Positions 16,851-25,972 are shown, numbered from the stretch's first letter. The stretch is 64,000 nucleotides of DNA from an uncultured Oscillibacter sp. (GCA_910584075.1 CAJTZI010000002.1:48587-112586); one strand, 5' to 3'. A program made the numbers and translations. Notes: a model not told the origin generated them from the sequence alone.

Positions 16851-17885
16851 ATGCACATCTACACCACGGGCCAGTGGGCCCTGCTCTTTTACTTCTACTG
16901 CCTGTGCGGCTGGGCCTGGGAGTCCTGCTACGTCTCCGCCCGCCAGCGCCGGTGGGTAAACCGCGGATTCCTCCACGGGCCCCTGCTGCCCATCTACGGC
17001 TCCGGGGCCATCATCATCCTCTTTGCCGTCATTCCGGTGGAGAACAGCCTGTACCTGGTGTGGCTCTTTGGCATGATTGCCGCCACGGCTCTGGAGTATG
17101 TCACCGGCGCGGCCATGGAGCGGGTCTTCAAAGTCCGCTACTGGGACTACTCCGACCAGAAATTTAATCTCAACGGCCACATCTGCCTCACCAGCTCCAT
17201 CGCCTGGGGATTCTTCTCCATTCTGCTTGTGCGGTTCGTCCATCCGCCCATCGGGCGGCTGCTGGCACGGGTCCCCGCCCTGGTGGTGGACCCGGCGGCC
17301 CTGGCCCTCACCGCAGTCTTCGCTGCGGATGTGGTCTGCTCCGTCCAGGCCGCTCTGGATCTCAAGGACGTGCTCACGCGCCTGACGGAGGAGAACGAGG
17401 ACCTGCGCCGTCTGGCCAGACGTGCCGAGATTGCCGCCGCCTTCGCGGAGGACGACCTGCGCCGCTTCCGGGAGCGGACGGAGGTGGAGAAGATCCTTCT
17501 CCAGTCCCGCGTCCAGGAGGAGCTCCAGGGCCTGCGAGAGGCCCGGACACAGCGGGCCGAGAGGCGGCAGGCCCGCTGGGAGGAGGCGCTGCACCGCCGC
17601 ACCGCGGCCAAGCTGGAGGCGCTGAAGACCATTGCAGAGGCCCTGGAAACCTGCCGGGAGCATCTGGACAGCCTGCCGGGACTGACGGAGGAGTCCTTGG
17701 CGGAGCGGCGGGCGGACCTGGAGGAGGCCACCGGCCGCCTGCGGCGGCGGGAGGCCGTCATCCGCGCCCGGGAACCCCGGAGCTACCGCCGCTCTCTGCG
17801 CATTCTGCGGGGCAATCCCTCCGCCATGGCCAGGGACTTTGGCGATGCCCTGGAGGCCCTGCGGGAACTGACCGGGCGAAAGTAA
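16851..17885 (+). CDS. CmpB-type membrane protein with coiled-coil tail
   Basis: The first ~175 residues belong to the putative ABC-transporter type IV membrane family (PF06541, CmpB): WAWESCYVS, NRGFLHGPLLPIYGSGA and ALEYVTGAAMERVF are the family landmarks, with about five membrane helices. The remaining ~170 residues (from DVLTRLTEENEDL on) are highly charged and predicted coiled coil, rich in Glu, Arg and Ala. The membrane domain alone is the usual protein; the long coiled coil is an extension. It probably shares the hemW transcript (10-base gap) and ends at a strong terminator. Function is unknown. Confidence 0.82.
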   Translation: MHIYTTGQWALLFYFYCLCGWAWESCYVSARQRRWVNRGFLHGPLLPIYGSGAIIILFAVIPVENSLYLVWLFGMIAATALEYVTGAAMERVFKVRYWDYSDQKFNLNGHICLTSSIAWGFFSILLVRFVHPPIGRLLARVPALVVDPAALALTAVFAADVVCSVQAALDLKDVLTRLTEENEDLRRLARRAEIAAAFAEDDLRRFRERTEVEKILLQSRVQEELQGLREARTQRAERRQARWEEALHRRTAAKLEALKTIAEALETCREHLDSLPGLTEESLAERRADLEEATGRLRRREAVIRAREPRSYRRSLRILRGNPSAMARDFGDALEALRELTGRK

Positions 17886-17891
17886 CCATCC

Positions 17892-17928
17892 ACGGGGACG
17901 GCGGGCTGCCGTCCCCGTTCCGCCTTTT
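17892..17928 (+). terminator. Terminator of hemW operon
   Basis: Perfect 11-bp stem ACGGGGACGGC (17892-17902) and complement (17908-17918), loop GGGCT, followed by TCCGCCTTTT. Confidence 0.75.
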
Positions 17929-17991
17929 CGCCCCATTCCCCGAGGATCAATTGCGATCTGACAAATTATGCCTTTCTTAACGAAATAAATA

Positions 17992-18019
17992 TTGACAAAT
18001 TGTGAACAAGGACTATAAT
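17992..18019 (+). promoter_or_regulatory. Consensus sigma-A promoter of SCFA transporter
   Basis: TTGACA at 17992-17997, 16 bases, TATAAT at 18014-18019: both hexamers are exact consensus, the strongest promoter by sequence in the window. Confidence 0.85.
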
Positions 18020-18076
18020 AAAGACTGCAAAATCCTGGGACATCCACGTTTAAACAATTTACTAGGAGGGAAATCA

Positions 18077-19444
18077 ATGCTGAAAAAAATCTCCAACGGA
18101 TGCGTGCGCATCATGAACCGGTGGCTGCCGGACCCGTTTCTGTTCGCCATCATCCTGACCATCGTGGTCTTTGTCGCCGCCTGCATCGGCACCGCTCAGA
18201 ACCCCGTCGAGATGATCTGGGCCTGGGGCGGCCGCGGCGGCACCGCCATTGGCATGTGGAACCTGCTGGCCTTCTCCATGCAGATGGCCCTGGTGCTGGT
18301 GCTGGGCTCCGCCCTGGCCTCCGCCAAAGTCTGCAAAAACATTCTCAGCGCCATCGCCGGCATGGCCAAGGATAAGAAGAACGCCATTCTCATCACCACC
18401 TTTGTCTCCACCATCTGCTGCTGGCTCAACTGGGGCTTCGGCCTGATCGTAGGTGCTCTGCTGGCCAAGGAAATTGCCCGCCGCGTCAATGATGTGGACT
18501 ATCCTCTGTTGATCGCTTCCGCCTACTCCGGCTTCGTCATCTGGCACGCCGGACTCTCCGGCTCCATCCCCCTGGCCCTGGGCGGCGAGGGCTACACCAT
18601 TGCCACCACCGGCCAGACCTTTGTAGCCCAGTCCGGTGAGACCATGCTCCACCCCGTGAACCTGCTGATGTGCCTGGTGATCCTGGTGGCCATGCCTTTC
18701 CTGAACTATGCCATGCATCCCGACAAGGAGCACACCGTTCTGGTAAACCCCGCCGTTCTGGTGGAGGAGAAGGAGCGGGAGTACTCCGTGGAGACCCCCG
18801 CCGAGAAGATGGAGCACAGCAAGATTCTGTGGTTCATCACCTGCGCCATGGGCATCATCTACATCGTGTGGTTCTTCTGGACCAAGAAGACCTTTGTGCT
18901 GGATCTGAACATCGTCAACACCATCTTCCTGTTCCTGGGCCTGCTGGCCCACGGCGATCTGCGGAAGTATGTAGACGCCATCGGCGATGCCGCCGCGGGC
19001 TCCGCCGGCATTCTGCTGCAGTTCCCCTTCTACGCCGGCATCATGGGTCTGATGACCGCCACCAACGCCAATGAAATGTGTCTGGCGGGTATCATTTCCG
19101 ACTTCTTCGTGAACATCTCCACCGCTGTCACCTTCCCCGTTTGGACGTTCCTGTCTGCCGGTGTGGTCAACTTCTTTGTGCCCTCCGGCGGCGGCCAGTG
19201 GGCTGTCCAGGGTCCCATCGTGATGCCTGCCTCCGCCAAACTGGGCGTGGAAGCAGGTCGTGCCGCCATGGCCATTGCCTGGGGCGACCAGTGGACCAAC
19301 ATGATCCAGCCCTTCTGGGCCCTGCCCGCCTTGGGCGTGGCCGGATTGAAGGCCAAGGATATCATGGGCTATCTGGTAGTCATTCTGATCTTCACCGGCA
19401 TCGTGGCCTGCCTGGGCTTCCTGGCCTGGGGCCTGTTCTTCTAA
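18077..19444 (+). CDS. Short-chain fatty acid transporter, AtoE family
   Basis: A 455-residue membrane protein of the AtoE family, which moves short-chain fatty acids (acetoacetate, butyrate) across the membrane. Family features: RIMNRWLPDPFLFAIILT at the start, GGRGGTAIGMWNLLAFSMQM, STICCWLNWGFGLIVGALLA and FFVPSGGGQWAVQGPIV near the C-terminus. TAGGAGGG lies before ATG 18077. Preceded by a consensus promoter and ended by a strong hairpin, it is a monocistronic, probably highly expressed gene. In a fermenting gut Clostridium the role could be uptake or release of butyrate or related acids; direction is not shown by sequence. Confidence 0.92.
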   Translation: MLKKISNGCVRIMNRWLPDPFLFAIILTIVVFVAACIGTAQNPVEMIWAWGGRGGTAIGMWNLLAFSMQMALVLVLGSALASAKVCKNILSAIAGMAKDKKNAILITTFVSTICCWLNWGFGLIVGALLAKEIARRVNDVDYPLLIASAYSGFVIWHAGLSGSIPLALGGEGYTIATTGQTFVAQSGETMLHPVNLLMCLVILVAMPFLNYAMHPDKEHTVLVNPAVLVEEKEREYSVETPAEKMEHSKILWFITCAMGIIYIVWFFWTKKTFVLDLNIVNTIFLFLGLLAHGDLRKYVDAIGDAAAGSAGILLQFPFYAGIMGLMTATNANEMCLAGIISDFFVNISTAVTFPVWTFLSAGVVNFFVPSGGGQWAVQGPIVMPASAKLGVEAGRAAMAIAWGDQWTNMIQPFWALPALGVAGLKAKDIMGYLVVILIFTGIVACLGFLAWGLFF

Positions 19445-19469
19445 TTCCGGCAAATCCGCCTCATATGGA

Positions 19470-19505
19470 AAGCGCCCTCCGGCTCACGCCGGAGGGCGCT
19501 TTTTC
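19470..19505. terminator. Bidirectional terminator
   Basis: Perfect 14-bp stem (19470-19483 with 19488-19501), loop TCAC, with TTTT on the plus strand and TTTCC on the minus strand. It serves both the fatty acid transporter and the convergent MocR gene. Confidence 0.85.
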
Positions 19506-19508
19506 AGC

Positions 19509-20894
19509 CTATTCCGCAAAGACCTCCGCCAGCAGCTCCATGGCCCGGGACAGACCATCCGCCTTCAGGCCGGCGTAGTTCACCACCAGGGTATGCTCAT
19601 ACTCCGGACGGGGCAGGGCGGCGTACTCCGACAGGAAGTCCAGCCGCACCCCCAGCTCCTCTCCCCGGCGGCAGAGCTCCCCGTCGGACCGGGCCGTGTC
19701 CAGCCGCAGGAGAAAGTGGAGCCCCGCCCCCTGCTCCGAGATGGCAATCCGCCCCGCGAAGGGGCTGGTGCGGAAAGCCTCCAGCACCCGGTCCCGGCGG
19801 GCGCGGTACTCCTTGCGCATCCGGGAGAGGTGCTGTTCATAGTGCCCGCCGGCCAGAAACCGGGCCAGAACGTGCTGGTCCAGGGCCGGGACCGTGCAGG
19901 CGTAAAACCCCAGCTCCCGGCGGTACCGCTCCAGCAGCCGCGGCGGCAGCACCATGAATCCCAGGCGCATGGAGGGGGAGATGGTCTGAGAGAAGGTGTT
20001 CATGTACACCACCCGGCCGCCGTCGTCAATGCTCTGGAGGGTGGGAATGGGGCGGCCGGTGAAGCGGAGCTCGCTGTCATAGTCGTCCTCAATGATGACG
20101 CCGTCCTGGTCCTCCGCCCAGCGCAGCAGGGCCTGACGCCGCCCGATGGGGGTCACCAGCCCCGTGGGGTAGTGGTGGGAGGGGGAGAGGTGGAGCACTC
20201 CGGCCCCGGAGGCAGCCAGGGCCTCCGGGGCCACCCCCTGTCCGTCCAGGGGCACCAGGCGGCAGACGGCGCCGCATCTGCCGTAGACCTTTCGGATTTT
20301 GGGATAGCCCGGGTCCTCCACAGCGAAAGCCGTCCCCTCCAGCAGCTGGGCCAACAGGAGATAGAGGTACTCCGCCCCCGCCCCCACCACAATCTGCTCC
20401 GGGGCCACCGCCATGCCCTTCCGGTCCCGCAGGTCCCCGGCAATGGCCCGGCGCAGGGCGGGCAGCCCCTGCCGGTGGACCGGAGCCAGCAGGGCCGCCC
20501 CGCCCTCGGAGAGAACCTGCCGGGTCAGACGCGCCCACACGGACACCGGAAACCGGGCGGCATCCACCTGGCCGCTGGTCAAATCCAGCCGCCAGACGGG
20601 CTCCTCCGCCTCCTGGGGGAGCGCCACCGGAGGGACGGGGGCAGACAGCCGCTCCACCGCCGCCGCGAAAAAACCCCGCCGGGGCTGGGAGAGGAGAAAG
20701 CCCTCCGCCTCCAGCTGCCGGTAGGCGTTCTCCACGGTGATGACCGAGAGCTGGAGATGCTCCGCCAGCGCCCGCTTGGAGGGCAGCCGCTCCCCGGCCG
20801 CCAGGGTTCCGTCCAGAATGTCCTCCCGGATGCACCGGTACAGATACTCGTACAGGGGCAGGCTGCCCCGCTCCTCCAGGGAATAGGTCAGCAT
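19509..20894 (-). CDS. MocR/GabR-type regulator with degenerate aminotransferase domain
   Basis: A 461-residue fusion of a GntR-type winged helix (about 10-75; ERLPSKRALAEHLQLSVITV) and a fold-type I aminotransferase domain. Landmarks are EDPGYPKIRK, IIEDDYDSELRF and a C-terminal GLHFLLRLD. The PLP-lysine motif is normally TFSKTL; here it reads NTFSQTISPSMRLGF, so residue 303 is Gln. A Schiff base to PLP is therefore not possible at the standard site. ATG 20894 follows AGGAGGGG; an in-frame GTG two codons earlier is too close. It is divergent from an ECF S-component gene, a common regulator-target layout. In relatives such as PdxR and GabR the ligand is PLP or GABA. Confidence 0.9.
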   Translation of the reverse strand: MLTYSLEERGSLPLYEYLYRCIREDILDGTLAAGERLPSKRALAEHLQLSVITVENAYRQLEAEGFLLSQPRRGFFAAAVERLSAPVPPVALPQEAEEPVWRLDLTSGQVDAARFPVSVWARLTRQVLSEGGAALLAPVHRQGLPALRRAIAGDLRDRKGMAVAPEQIVVGAGAEYLYLLLAQLLEGTAFAVEDPGYPKIRKVYGRCGAVCRLVPLDGQGVAPEALAASGAGVLHLSPSHHYPTGLVTPIGRRQALLRWAEDQDGVIIEDDYDSELRFTGRPIPTLQSIDDGGRVVYMNTFSQTISPSMRLGFMVLPPRLLERYRRELGFYACTVPALDQHVLARFLAGGHYEQHLSRMRKEYRARRDRVLEAFRTSPFAGRIAISEQGAGLHFLLRLDTARSDGELCRRGEELGVRLDFLSEYAALPRPEYEHTLVVNYAGLKADGLSRAMELLAEVFAE

Positions 20895-20925
20895 GACCAC
20901 CCCTCCTTTCTGACCTTATAAAAAA

Positions 20926-20955
20926 TTGTAAATTTGGATATTTCAATCATATCAT
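20926..20955 (+). promoter_or_regulatory. Promoter of ECF S component in MocR divergent spacer
   Basis: TTGTAA at 20926-20931, 18 bases, TATCAT at 20950-20955. The 109-base spacer between the two divergent genes is AT-rich (for example CATATCATATATG) and is the likely binding place of the MocR protein. Confidence 0.45.
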
Positions 20956-21003
20956 ATATGCGTTATGCTGGCAACAGCAAGTGCGAGGAAAGGAGCGGAC
21001 AAT

Positions 21004-21570
21004 ATGGAAAAGACACTGGAACGGACTGCCTCCGCCGGAAAGACGCGGCTGCTGGTGACGGCGGCACTGTTCGCCGCCCTGGGCTGCGTCTCCACCACGG
21101 TGATCAAGGTGCCCTCCCCCACCGGCGGCTATATGAACCTGGGGGACACCGCGGTGCTTTTGGGCGCCTATTTCCTGGGGCCGGCCTACGGCGCCCTGGC
21201 CGGCGGCACGGGTCCGGCGCTGGCGGATCTGCTGGGAGGATACCCCATGTACGTCCCGGGGACGCTGGTCATCAAGGCCGTGACGGCGGTCACGGCGGGG
21301 CTGCTGTACCGGCTCCTCCGCAGGCGGGGCACCCCCGGCGTCATCGCCTGCGGCGCGGCGGGGGAAGCGGTCATGGTGCTGGGCTACTGGCTGTATGATG
21401 CCCTGCTGGTCTCCTCCGGAGGCACGGCCTTCAAAACGGCCCTGGCGGGCGCCGCGGCGGGGATTCCCAGCAACCTGGCGCAGGCCGGTTTCGGCGCGGC
21501 GGCCTCCACGCTGCTGCTGGCAGCCCTGCGCCGCAGCGGCTATGTGAGAAGGGAATTTCCCAATCTCTGA
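21004..21570 (+). CDS. ECF transporter S component
   Basis: A 188-residue membrane protein with about six helices. The motif KVPSPTGGYMNLGDTAVLLGAY near residues 36-57 (positions 21107-21174) and the later LADLLGGYPMYVPGTLVIKA are typical of ECF-family substrate-binding subunits for vitamins. It needs the shared EcfA-EcfA'-EcfT module, which is not in the window. Divergence from a MocR regulator suggests vitamin B6 or an amine-type compound as substrate, but the S-component subfamily cannot be fixed by eye. GAAAGGAGCGG precedes ATG 21004. Confidence 0.85.
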   Translation: MEKTLERTASAGKTRLLVTAALFAALGCVSTTVIKVPSPTGGYMNLGDTAVLLGAYFLGPAYGALAGGTGPALADLLGGYPMYVPGTLVIKAVTAVTAGLLYRLLRRRGTPGVIACGAAGEAVMVLGYWLYDALLVSSGGTAFKTALAGAAAGIPSNLAQAGFGAAASTLLLAALRRSGYVRREFPNL

Positions 21571-21772
21571 GGCGGGAAGCCCAGATCAAAGTTTCGCGCA
21601 GGCCTTTGCAAGGTGGGAAATCCTCCGGTCCCGGAAGCGGCCCACATCCAAAAAAGAACGGTTTTGCCGCCCCGCGGGCGGCAGGACAGCGCCCCTCGTT
21701 CCCCGATGCACAAGCGCCCCGGCGGGTTCTAAAACCCGCCGGGGCGCTGTATGCTCTATCATGATTAAAACA
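21571..21772. other. Convergent intergenic spacer with two hairpins
   Basis: No credible ORF. TGCCGCCC and GGGCGGCA arms occur at 21665-21683, and a perfect 16-bp stem lies at 21713-21728 with 21733-21748. Neither has a T run, but they lie between convergent genes and probably act as terminators or 3'-end stabilisers. The first 90 bases have no recognisable content. Confidence 0.5.
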
Positions 21773-22630
21773 TCACATCTGTCCCCAGCCACCGGTCCAG
21801 CCGCTGTTGGGATTGTCCTCCGGCCGGGGCGGCGCCGCGTTCCATCCCACGCCGGAAGTGCGCTTGGCAATTTCAAAGTAGCCCAGCTCCACGCACTCCC
21901 GGTTCGGCACATAGAACAGCCCCACAACCAGGGAGAACACGCTGGCAATCAGGCTCCAGGCCCACACGGGAAGGACGAGGGCCTGGTCCACCAGCTCCTC
22001 CGCCGGGAGAGCCGGCATGGGACCGGTGACGATCTGGAATACCAGCCGGTACAGCAGGAACAGCACTGCCAGCAGCGGCAGCGACGCCAGCATCAGCCAG
22101 CCGAAATAGCTCCAGTCCAGGGCGAAGATCTGGCTCTTGTAGCCCCAGGTCTGGCGCTTGCTCATGTCCAGGGCCTCCATGACGCCGATGCCGGGGTTCT
22201 CATAGAGATTGTACAGGGCGAAGCGGTAGCGGTAGGCGGCCACGATGCCGGGGATGACAAAGAGCATGGACCACAGGATGATCAGCAGCGACTCCACAAC
22301 GTTCAGGGCAATGAGCTTTCCCACAAAGGAGAAGCCGTCAAACAGCGTCAGGCACTCTGCCCGCTCTCCCCGGCGGACAGCCATGCAGTACAGCGAGAAG
22401 CCCGCCCCCAGCACCGCGGTCAGCAGGGTGGTCAGCACATAGGTGAAGATGCCCACAGGATTCCGCTCCAGCACCGCATTGCCGCCGCCAGCCAGGTAGT
22501 CCAGCGTGCTCAGCGCCATCGCCAGTCCCAAATACAGCGCCGTCATGCCCCTGGGAGACACCCGGGCGGTGCCGAGCAGCTCCCGGGTCTCCGCCTTCAG
22601 CCTCTTTCTGTCAATCAATTCCGCCATCAT
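21773..22630 (-). CDS. DUF975 family membrane protein
   Basis: A 285-residue integral membrane protein with about six helices. The family block MLFVIPGIVAAYRYRFALY followed by LYENPGIGVMEALDMSKRQTWGYK is diagnostic of DUF975, common in Firmicutes and of unknown function. A Pro/Gly/Trp-rich tail (GWTGGWGQM) ends the protein. Start at ATG 22630 with GGAGGTG seven bases upstream; a second ATG follows at once. No other gene shares its transcript. Confidence 0.87.
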   Translation of the reverse strand: MMAELIDRKRLKAETRELLGTARVSPRGMTALYLGLAMALSTLDYLAGGGNAVLERNPVGIFTYVLTTLLTAVLGAGFSLYCMAVRRGERAECLTLFDGFSFVGKLIALNVVESLLIILWSMLFVIPGIVAAYRYRFALYNLYENPGIGVMEALDMSKRQTWGYKSQIFALDWSYFGWLMLASLPLLAVLFLLYRLVFQIVTGPMPALPAEELVDQALVLPVWAWSLIASVFSLVVGLFYVPNRECVELGYFEIAKRTSGVGWNAAPPRPEDNPNSGWTGGWGQM

Positions 22631-22822
22631 GGTGGGACACCTCCGTTTTCTCAAAGCTGGCCGGGCGTCCCGGCACTGGTCACAGTTTCGCACATTCCGG
22701 CGGGCTTGTCAAGGGAGGCGGCGCGGGAGCGGGAATTTCTTCCAGAAACGGCGGAAATACCCAATTTGTCAGGATGGCATAAAAAAAAGGGGGAATTCCA
22801 GCAAAAACCGTCGTTCACAGTC

Positions 22823-22851
22823 TGGACATTTCTTGAAACAGGGTGTAGAAT
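22823..22851 (+). promoter_or_regulatory. Sigma-A promoter of rnf operon
   Basis: TGGACA at 22823-22828, 17 bases, TAGAAT at 22846-22851. It leaves a leader of about 110 bases before rnfC. Confidence 0.5.
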
Positions 22852-22965
22852 AGGGAACAATATGTGATAGAAGCGCCAGGGCGCGGACCGCTCATCCCAA
22901 AGCCGGCGGATGGAGCTTCCCCCGCGCAAAAGGCCGCTATCAGGAGTAAAAATGAGGTGAAGACT

Positions 22966-24315
22966 ATGGCACAAGCTTTCTTTGGCGGCGTTCATCCCAA
23001 CGACATGAAGGCCGCGACCAATGAAAAGGCCATCGAGCAGCTGCCAGCCCCGGCAGAGGTGGTCATCCCCATGTCGATGCACTTTGGCGCGCCCTGCACC
23101 CCCCTGGTGAAAGCCGGGGACGAGGTGAAGGTGGGCCAGAAGATCGGCGAGTTCCGGGGGCTGGGCGCCCCCATCCACGCCAGCGTCTCCGGCAAGGTGA
23201 AGGCCGTGGAGCCCCGCCCCTATTCCATGGGCGGGAACATCACGTCCGTCATCATTGAAAACGACTTCCAGAACACCCTCTCCGAGGAGGTTCAGGCCCC
23301 GGCCAGCCCTGACACCCTGACCCCGGACGAGATGGTGGAGATCGTGAAAAATGCCGGCATCGTGGGCATGGGCGGCGCCACGTTCCCCACCCACGTGAAG
23401 ATCTCCGGCGGCATCGGCAAGGTGGACACCGTCATCATCAACGGCGCGGAGTGCGAGCCCTACATCACCGGCGACCACCGCACCATGCTGGAGCGGCCCG
23501 AGGAGATCATCGGCGGCGCTACATACCTTGCCAAGATGTTCGGCGTGGACAAGGTCATCATCGGCGTGGAGGACAACAAGCAAAACGGCATCGACGCCAT
23601 GAACAAGGTCATCGCGGAGAAGAAGGCCCCCGTTGTGGTGGAGTCCCTCCACTGCCGCTACCCCCAGGGCGGTGAGAAACAGCTCTGCCAGGCCATCACC
23701 GGCAAGCAGGTGCCCCCGGGAGGCCTGCCCAGCAACATCGGCTGCGCCGTGTTCAACATCAACACCACCTGCTGCATCTTCCGGGCTGTCACCCAGGGCA
23801 TGCCCGTTGTCAACAAGGTGGTCACCGTCTCCGGCTCCGGCATTGTGGAGCCCAAGAACATCGAATGCCCCATCGGCACTCCCGTCTCCGCCCTGCTGGA
23901 CGCCTGCGGCGGCGTGAAGGACGGCACCTACAAGCTCATCGCCGGCGGCCCCATGATGGGCATGGCCCAGTACACCGCGGACATCCCCGTGGCCAAGGGC
24001 ACCGGCGCCATCCTGGCCTTCAGCGAGAAGGAGGAGCAGACCGTTGAGCATCCCCAGTGCATCCGCTGCGGCAAGTGCGTGTCCGTGTGTCCGATGCACC
24101 TGGAGCCCCTCTTTATGTATCAGTACGCCTCCAAGGGTATGGTGGATGAGCTGAACGAGGCCCACATCATGGACTGCATGGAGTGCGGCGCCTGCGCCTA
24201 CGCCTGCCCCGCCCGGATGCATCTGACCCATATGTTCAAAACCGGCAAGCAGCTGGTGAAGGACAAGGCCGCAGCCGAGGCGAAAAAGGCCGCACAAGAG
24301 CGGAAGGAGGCGTAA
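22966..24315 (+). CDS. rnfC: Rnf complex subunit C
   Basis: Peripheral subunit of the ferredoxin:NAD+ oxidoreductase (Rnf), which couples electron flow from reduced ferredoxin to NAD+ with Na+ or H+ export. It binds NAD(H) and FMN. 449 residues: GIVGMGGATFPTHVK is the flavin/NAD-type glycine motif, NGAECEPYITGDHR follows, and two 4Fe-4S motifs are CIRCGKCVSVCP (from Cys365) and CMECGACAYACP (from Cys404). GAGGTGA precedes ATG 22966. It is the first gene of a six-gene operon in the Clostridial order C-D-G-E-A-B. Confidence 0.97.
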   Translation: MAQAFFGGVHPNDMKAATNEKAIEQLPAPAEVVIPMSMHFGAPCTPLVKAGDEVKVGQKIGEFRGLGAPIHASVSGKVKAVEPRPYSMGGNITSVIIENDFQNTLSEEVQAPASPDTLTPDEMVEIVKNAGIVGMGGATFPTHVKISGGIGKVDTVIINGAECEPYITGDHRTMLERPEEIIGGATYLAKMFGVDKVIIGVEDNKQNGIDAMNKVIAEKKAPVVVESLHCRYPQGGEKQLCQAITGKQVPPGGLPSNIGCAVFNINTTCCIFRAVTQGMPVVNKVVTVSGSGIVEPKNIECPIGTPVSALLDACGGVKDGTYKLIAGGPMMGMAQYTADIPVAKGTGAILAFSEKEEQTVEHPQCIRCGKCVSVCPMHLEPLFMYQYASKGMVDELNEAHIMDCMECGACAYACPARMHLTHMFKTGKQLVKDKAAAEAKKAAQERKEA

Positions 24316-24321
24316 ACAACC

Positions 24322-25332
24322 ATGACGGATTACAAGAATCTCAAACTCATCGCCACGTCCAACCCCCACATCCGGGGCAGCGAGACCACCCGGTCCATCA
24401 TGCTGGACGTGATCATCGCCATGCTGCCGGCCTTGATCTGGGGCATCTTCAAATTCGGGCTGGAGGCCCTGATCCTCACCGCCGTGTCGGTGATCGGCTG
24501 CGTGTTCTTCGAATGGGCCTACCGAACTCTTATGAAAAAGCCCCAGTCCGCAGGCGACCTCAGCGCCGTGGTCACGGGTATGCTGCTGTCCTTTGTCTGC
24601 CCCCCCAGCACCCCGCTGTGGATGATCCTGATCGGCGACTTCTTCGCCATCGTCGTGGTCAAGCAGCTCTTCGGCGGCATCGGCAAGAACTTCGTGAACC
24701 CCGCTCTGGCGGGCCGCGCCTTCCTGCTGGGCAGCTACGCCGGCGTGATGACCACCTGGGTGGATCCCGCCGCCAATAAGGCCCCCCTCTTCGGCGGTGT
24801 GGCCGACGCCGTGACCACCGCCACCCCCCTGGCCATCATGAAGTCCGGCGACATGGCGGGCCTGACGTCCACATACAGCATTCGGGATATGTTCCTGGGC
24901 AACATCCCCGGCTCCATGGGCGAGATCTCCGCCCTGATGGTGCTGATCGGCGGCGTGTATCTGATCGCCCGCAAGGTCATCAACTGGCACACTCCCGTCA
25001 GCTACATCGCAACTGTTGCCGTGCTGACGTTCCTGTTCCCCAAGTACGGCTCCGGCGTGGAATGGATGCTGTACAGCATCTTCGGCGGCGGCCTCATGCT
25101 GGGTGCCTTCTTCATGGCCACCGACTACGCCACCTCTCCCGTCACCAAGAAGGGGCAGGTCATCTTCGGCATCGGCTGCGGCCTGTTCACCGTGTTTATC
25201 CGCTACTTCGGCTCCTATAACGAGGGCGTTTGCTACTCCATCATGGTCATGAACCTGTGCGTGGCCCTGATCGACAAGTACACCAAGCCCACCCGTTTCG
25301 GCGTCGTGAAATCCGATAAGAAGGAGGGGTGA
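24322..25332 (+). CDS. rnfD: Rnf complex subunit D
   Basis: Membrane subunit of Rnf with about nine helices and a covalently bound FMN. 336 residues. TSNPHIRGSETTRSIMLDVI at the N-terminus and GKNFVNPALAGRAFLL are family landmarks. The FMN-threonine region reads AVTTATPLA, where the usual S/TGAT is TTAT. AGGAGGCG lies at the end of rnfC, six bases separate the two genes. Confidence 0.96.
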   Translation: MTDYKNLKLIATSNPHIRGSETTRSIMLDVIIAMLPALIWGIFKFGLEALILTAVSVIGCVFFEWAYRTLMKKPQSAGDLSAVVTGMLLSFVCPPSTPLWMILIGDFFAIVVVKQLFGGIGKNFVNPALAGRAFLLGSYAGVMTTWVDPAANKAPLFGGVADAVTTATPLAIMKSGDMAGLTSTYSIRDMFLGNIPGSMGEISALMVLIGGVYLIARKVINWHTPVSYIATVAVLTFLFPKYGSGVEWMLYSIFGGGLMLGAFFMATDYATSPVTKKGQVIFGIGCGLFTVFIRYFGSYNEGVCYSIMVMNLCVALIDKYTKPTRFGVVKSDKKEG

Positions 25333-25337
25333 GCGAA

Positions 25338-25955
25338 ATGAGCATCGAAGTGAACACCAAGGAAAAGGTCGATATGGACCCCAAGTACATCATCAAGCTG
25401 ACCGTGACGCTGTTTGTCACCTGCGTCGTCGTGGCGGCGCTGCTGGGCCTGGTGGACAACGTCACCCGGGATAAAATCGCTGCCATCAACTGGGAGAACA
25501 CTGTGGCGGCCATGAAGGCCGTTGTGGCGGACCCCGACGCCACCACATTCTCCGACGCGCTGGAGAACACCGAGGCAATGAGCGCCGCAGCTCTGGCGGG
25601 CGGCGGCACCCTGGACTCCGTGTATGAGGTCCAGGTGGGCGGCGCCAGCGCGGGCTACGCCATCAAGGTTGTGGCCTCCGGCTCCCAGGGCAACATTGAG
25701 ATGATGGTAGGCGTGGACGGCGAGGGCGCCGTCACCGGCGTCTCCATCGTGGACAACGCTGAGACCGCGGGCATCGGCTCCAAGGTCATGGAGAACCAGA
25801 ACGGCGTCCTGGACCAGTTCATCGGCAAGAGCGCCGCCGACGGCACGCTGGCCGTTGGCACCAATGTGGACGCCATCACCGGCGCCACGGTGTCCAGCAA
25901 GGGCGTCACCGCCGGCGTCAACGCCGCGCTGGCCGTGGCCGGCGCCATCGGCTGA
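25338..25955 (+). CDS. rnfG: Rnf complex subunit G
   Basis: Single-pass subunit with an extracytoplasmic FMN-binding domain. 205 residues; membrane helix about residues 20-40 (IKLTVTLFVTCVVVAALLG). The flavinylation motif DAITGATVSSKGV near residue 175 supplies the threonine that links FMN through phosphate. Start: ATG 25338 is preceded by AAGGAGGGG at ideal spacing; a GTG nine bases upstream lies inside that site and is rejected. The gene starts 5 bases after the rnfD stop. Confidence 0.95.
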   Translation: MSIEVNTKEKVDMDPKYIIKLTVTLFVTCVVVAALLGLVDNVTRDKIAAINWENTVAAMKAVVADPDATTFSDALENTEAMSAAALAGGGTLDSVYEVQVGGASAGYAIKVVASGSQGNIEMMVGVDGEGAVTGVSIVDNAETAGIGSKVMENQNGVLDQFIGKSAADGTLAVGTNVDAITGATVSSKGVTAGVNAALAVAGAIG

Positions 25956-25972
25956 GAAAGGGGGAGCTACTT

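Noticed and set aside
22651-24990. 779-codon minus-strand frame opposite rnfC and rnfD
   Set aside because: Antisense of two conserved genes, His/Gly/Asp-rich, without start signals.
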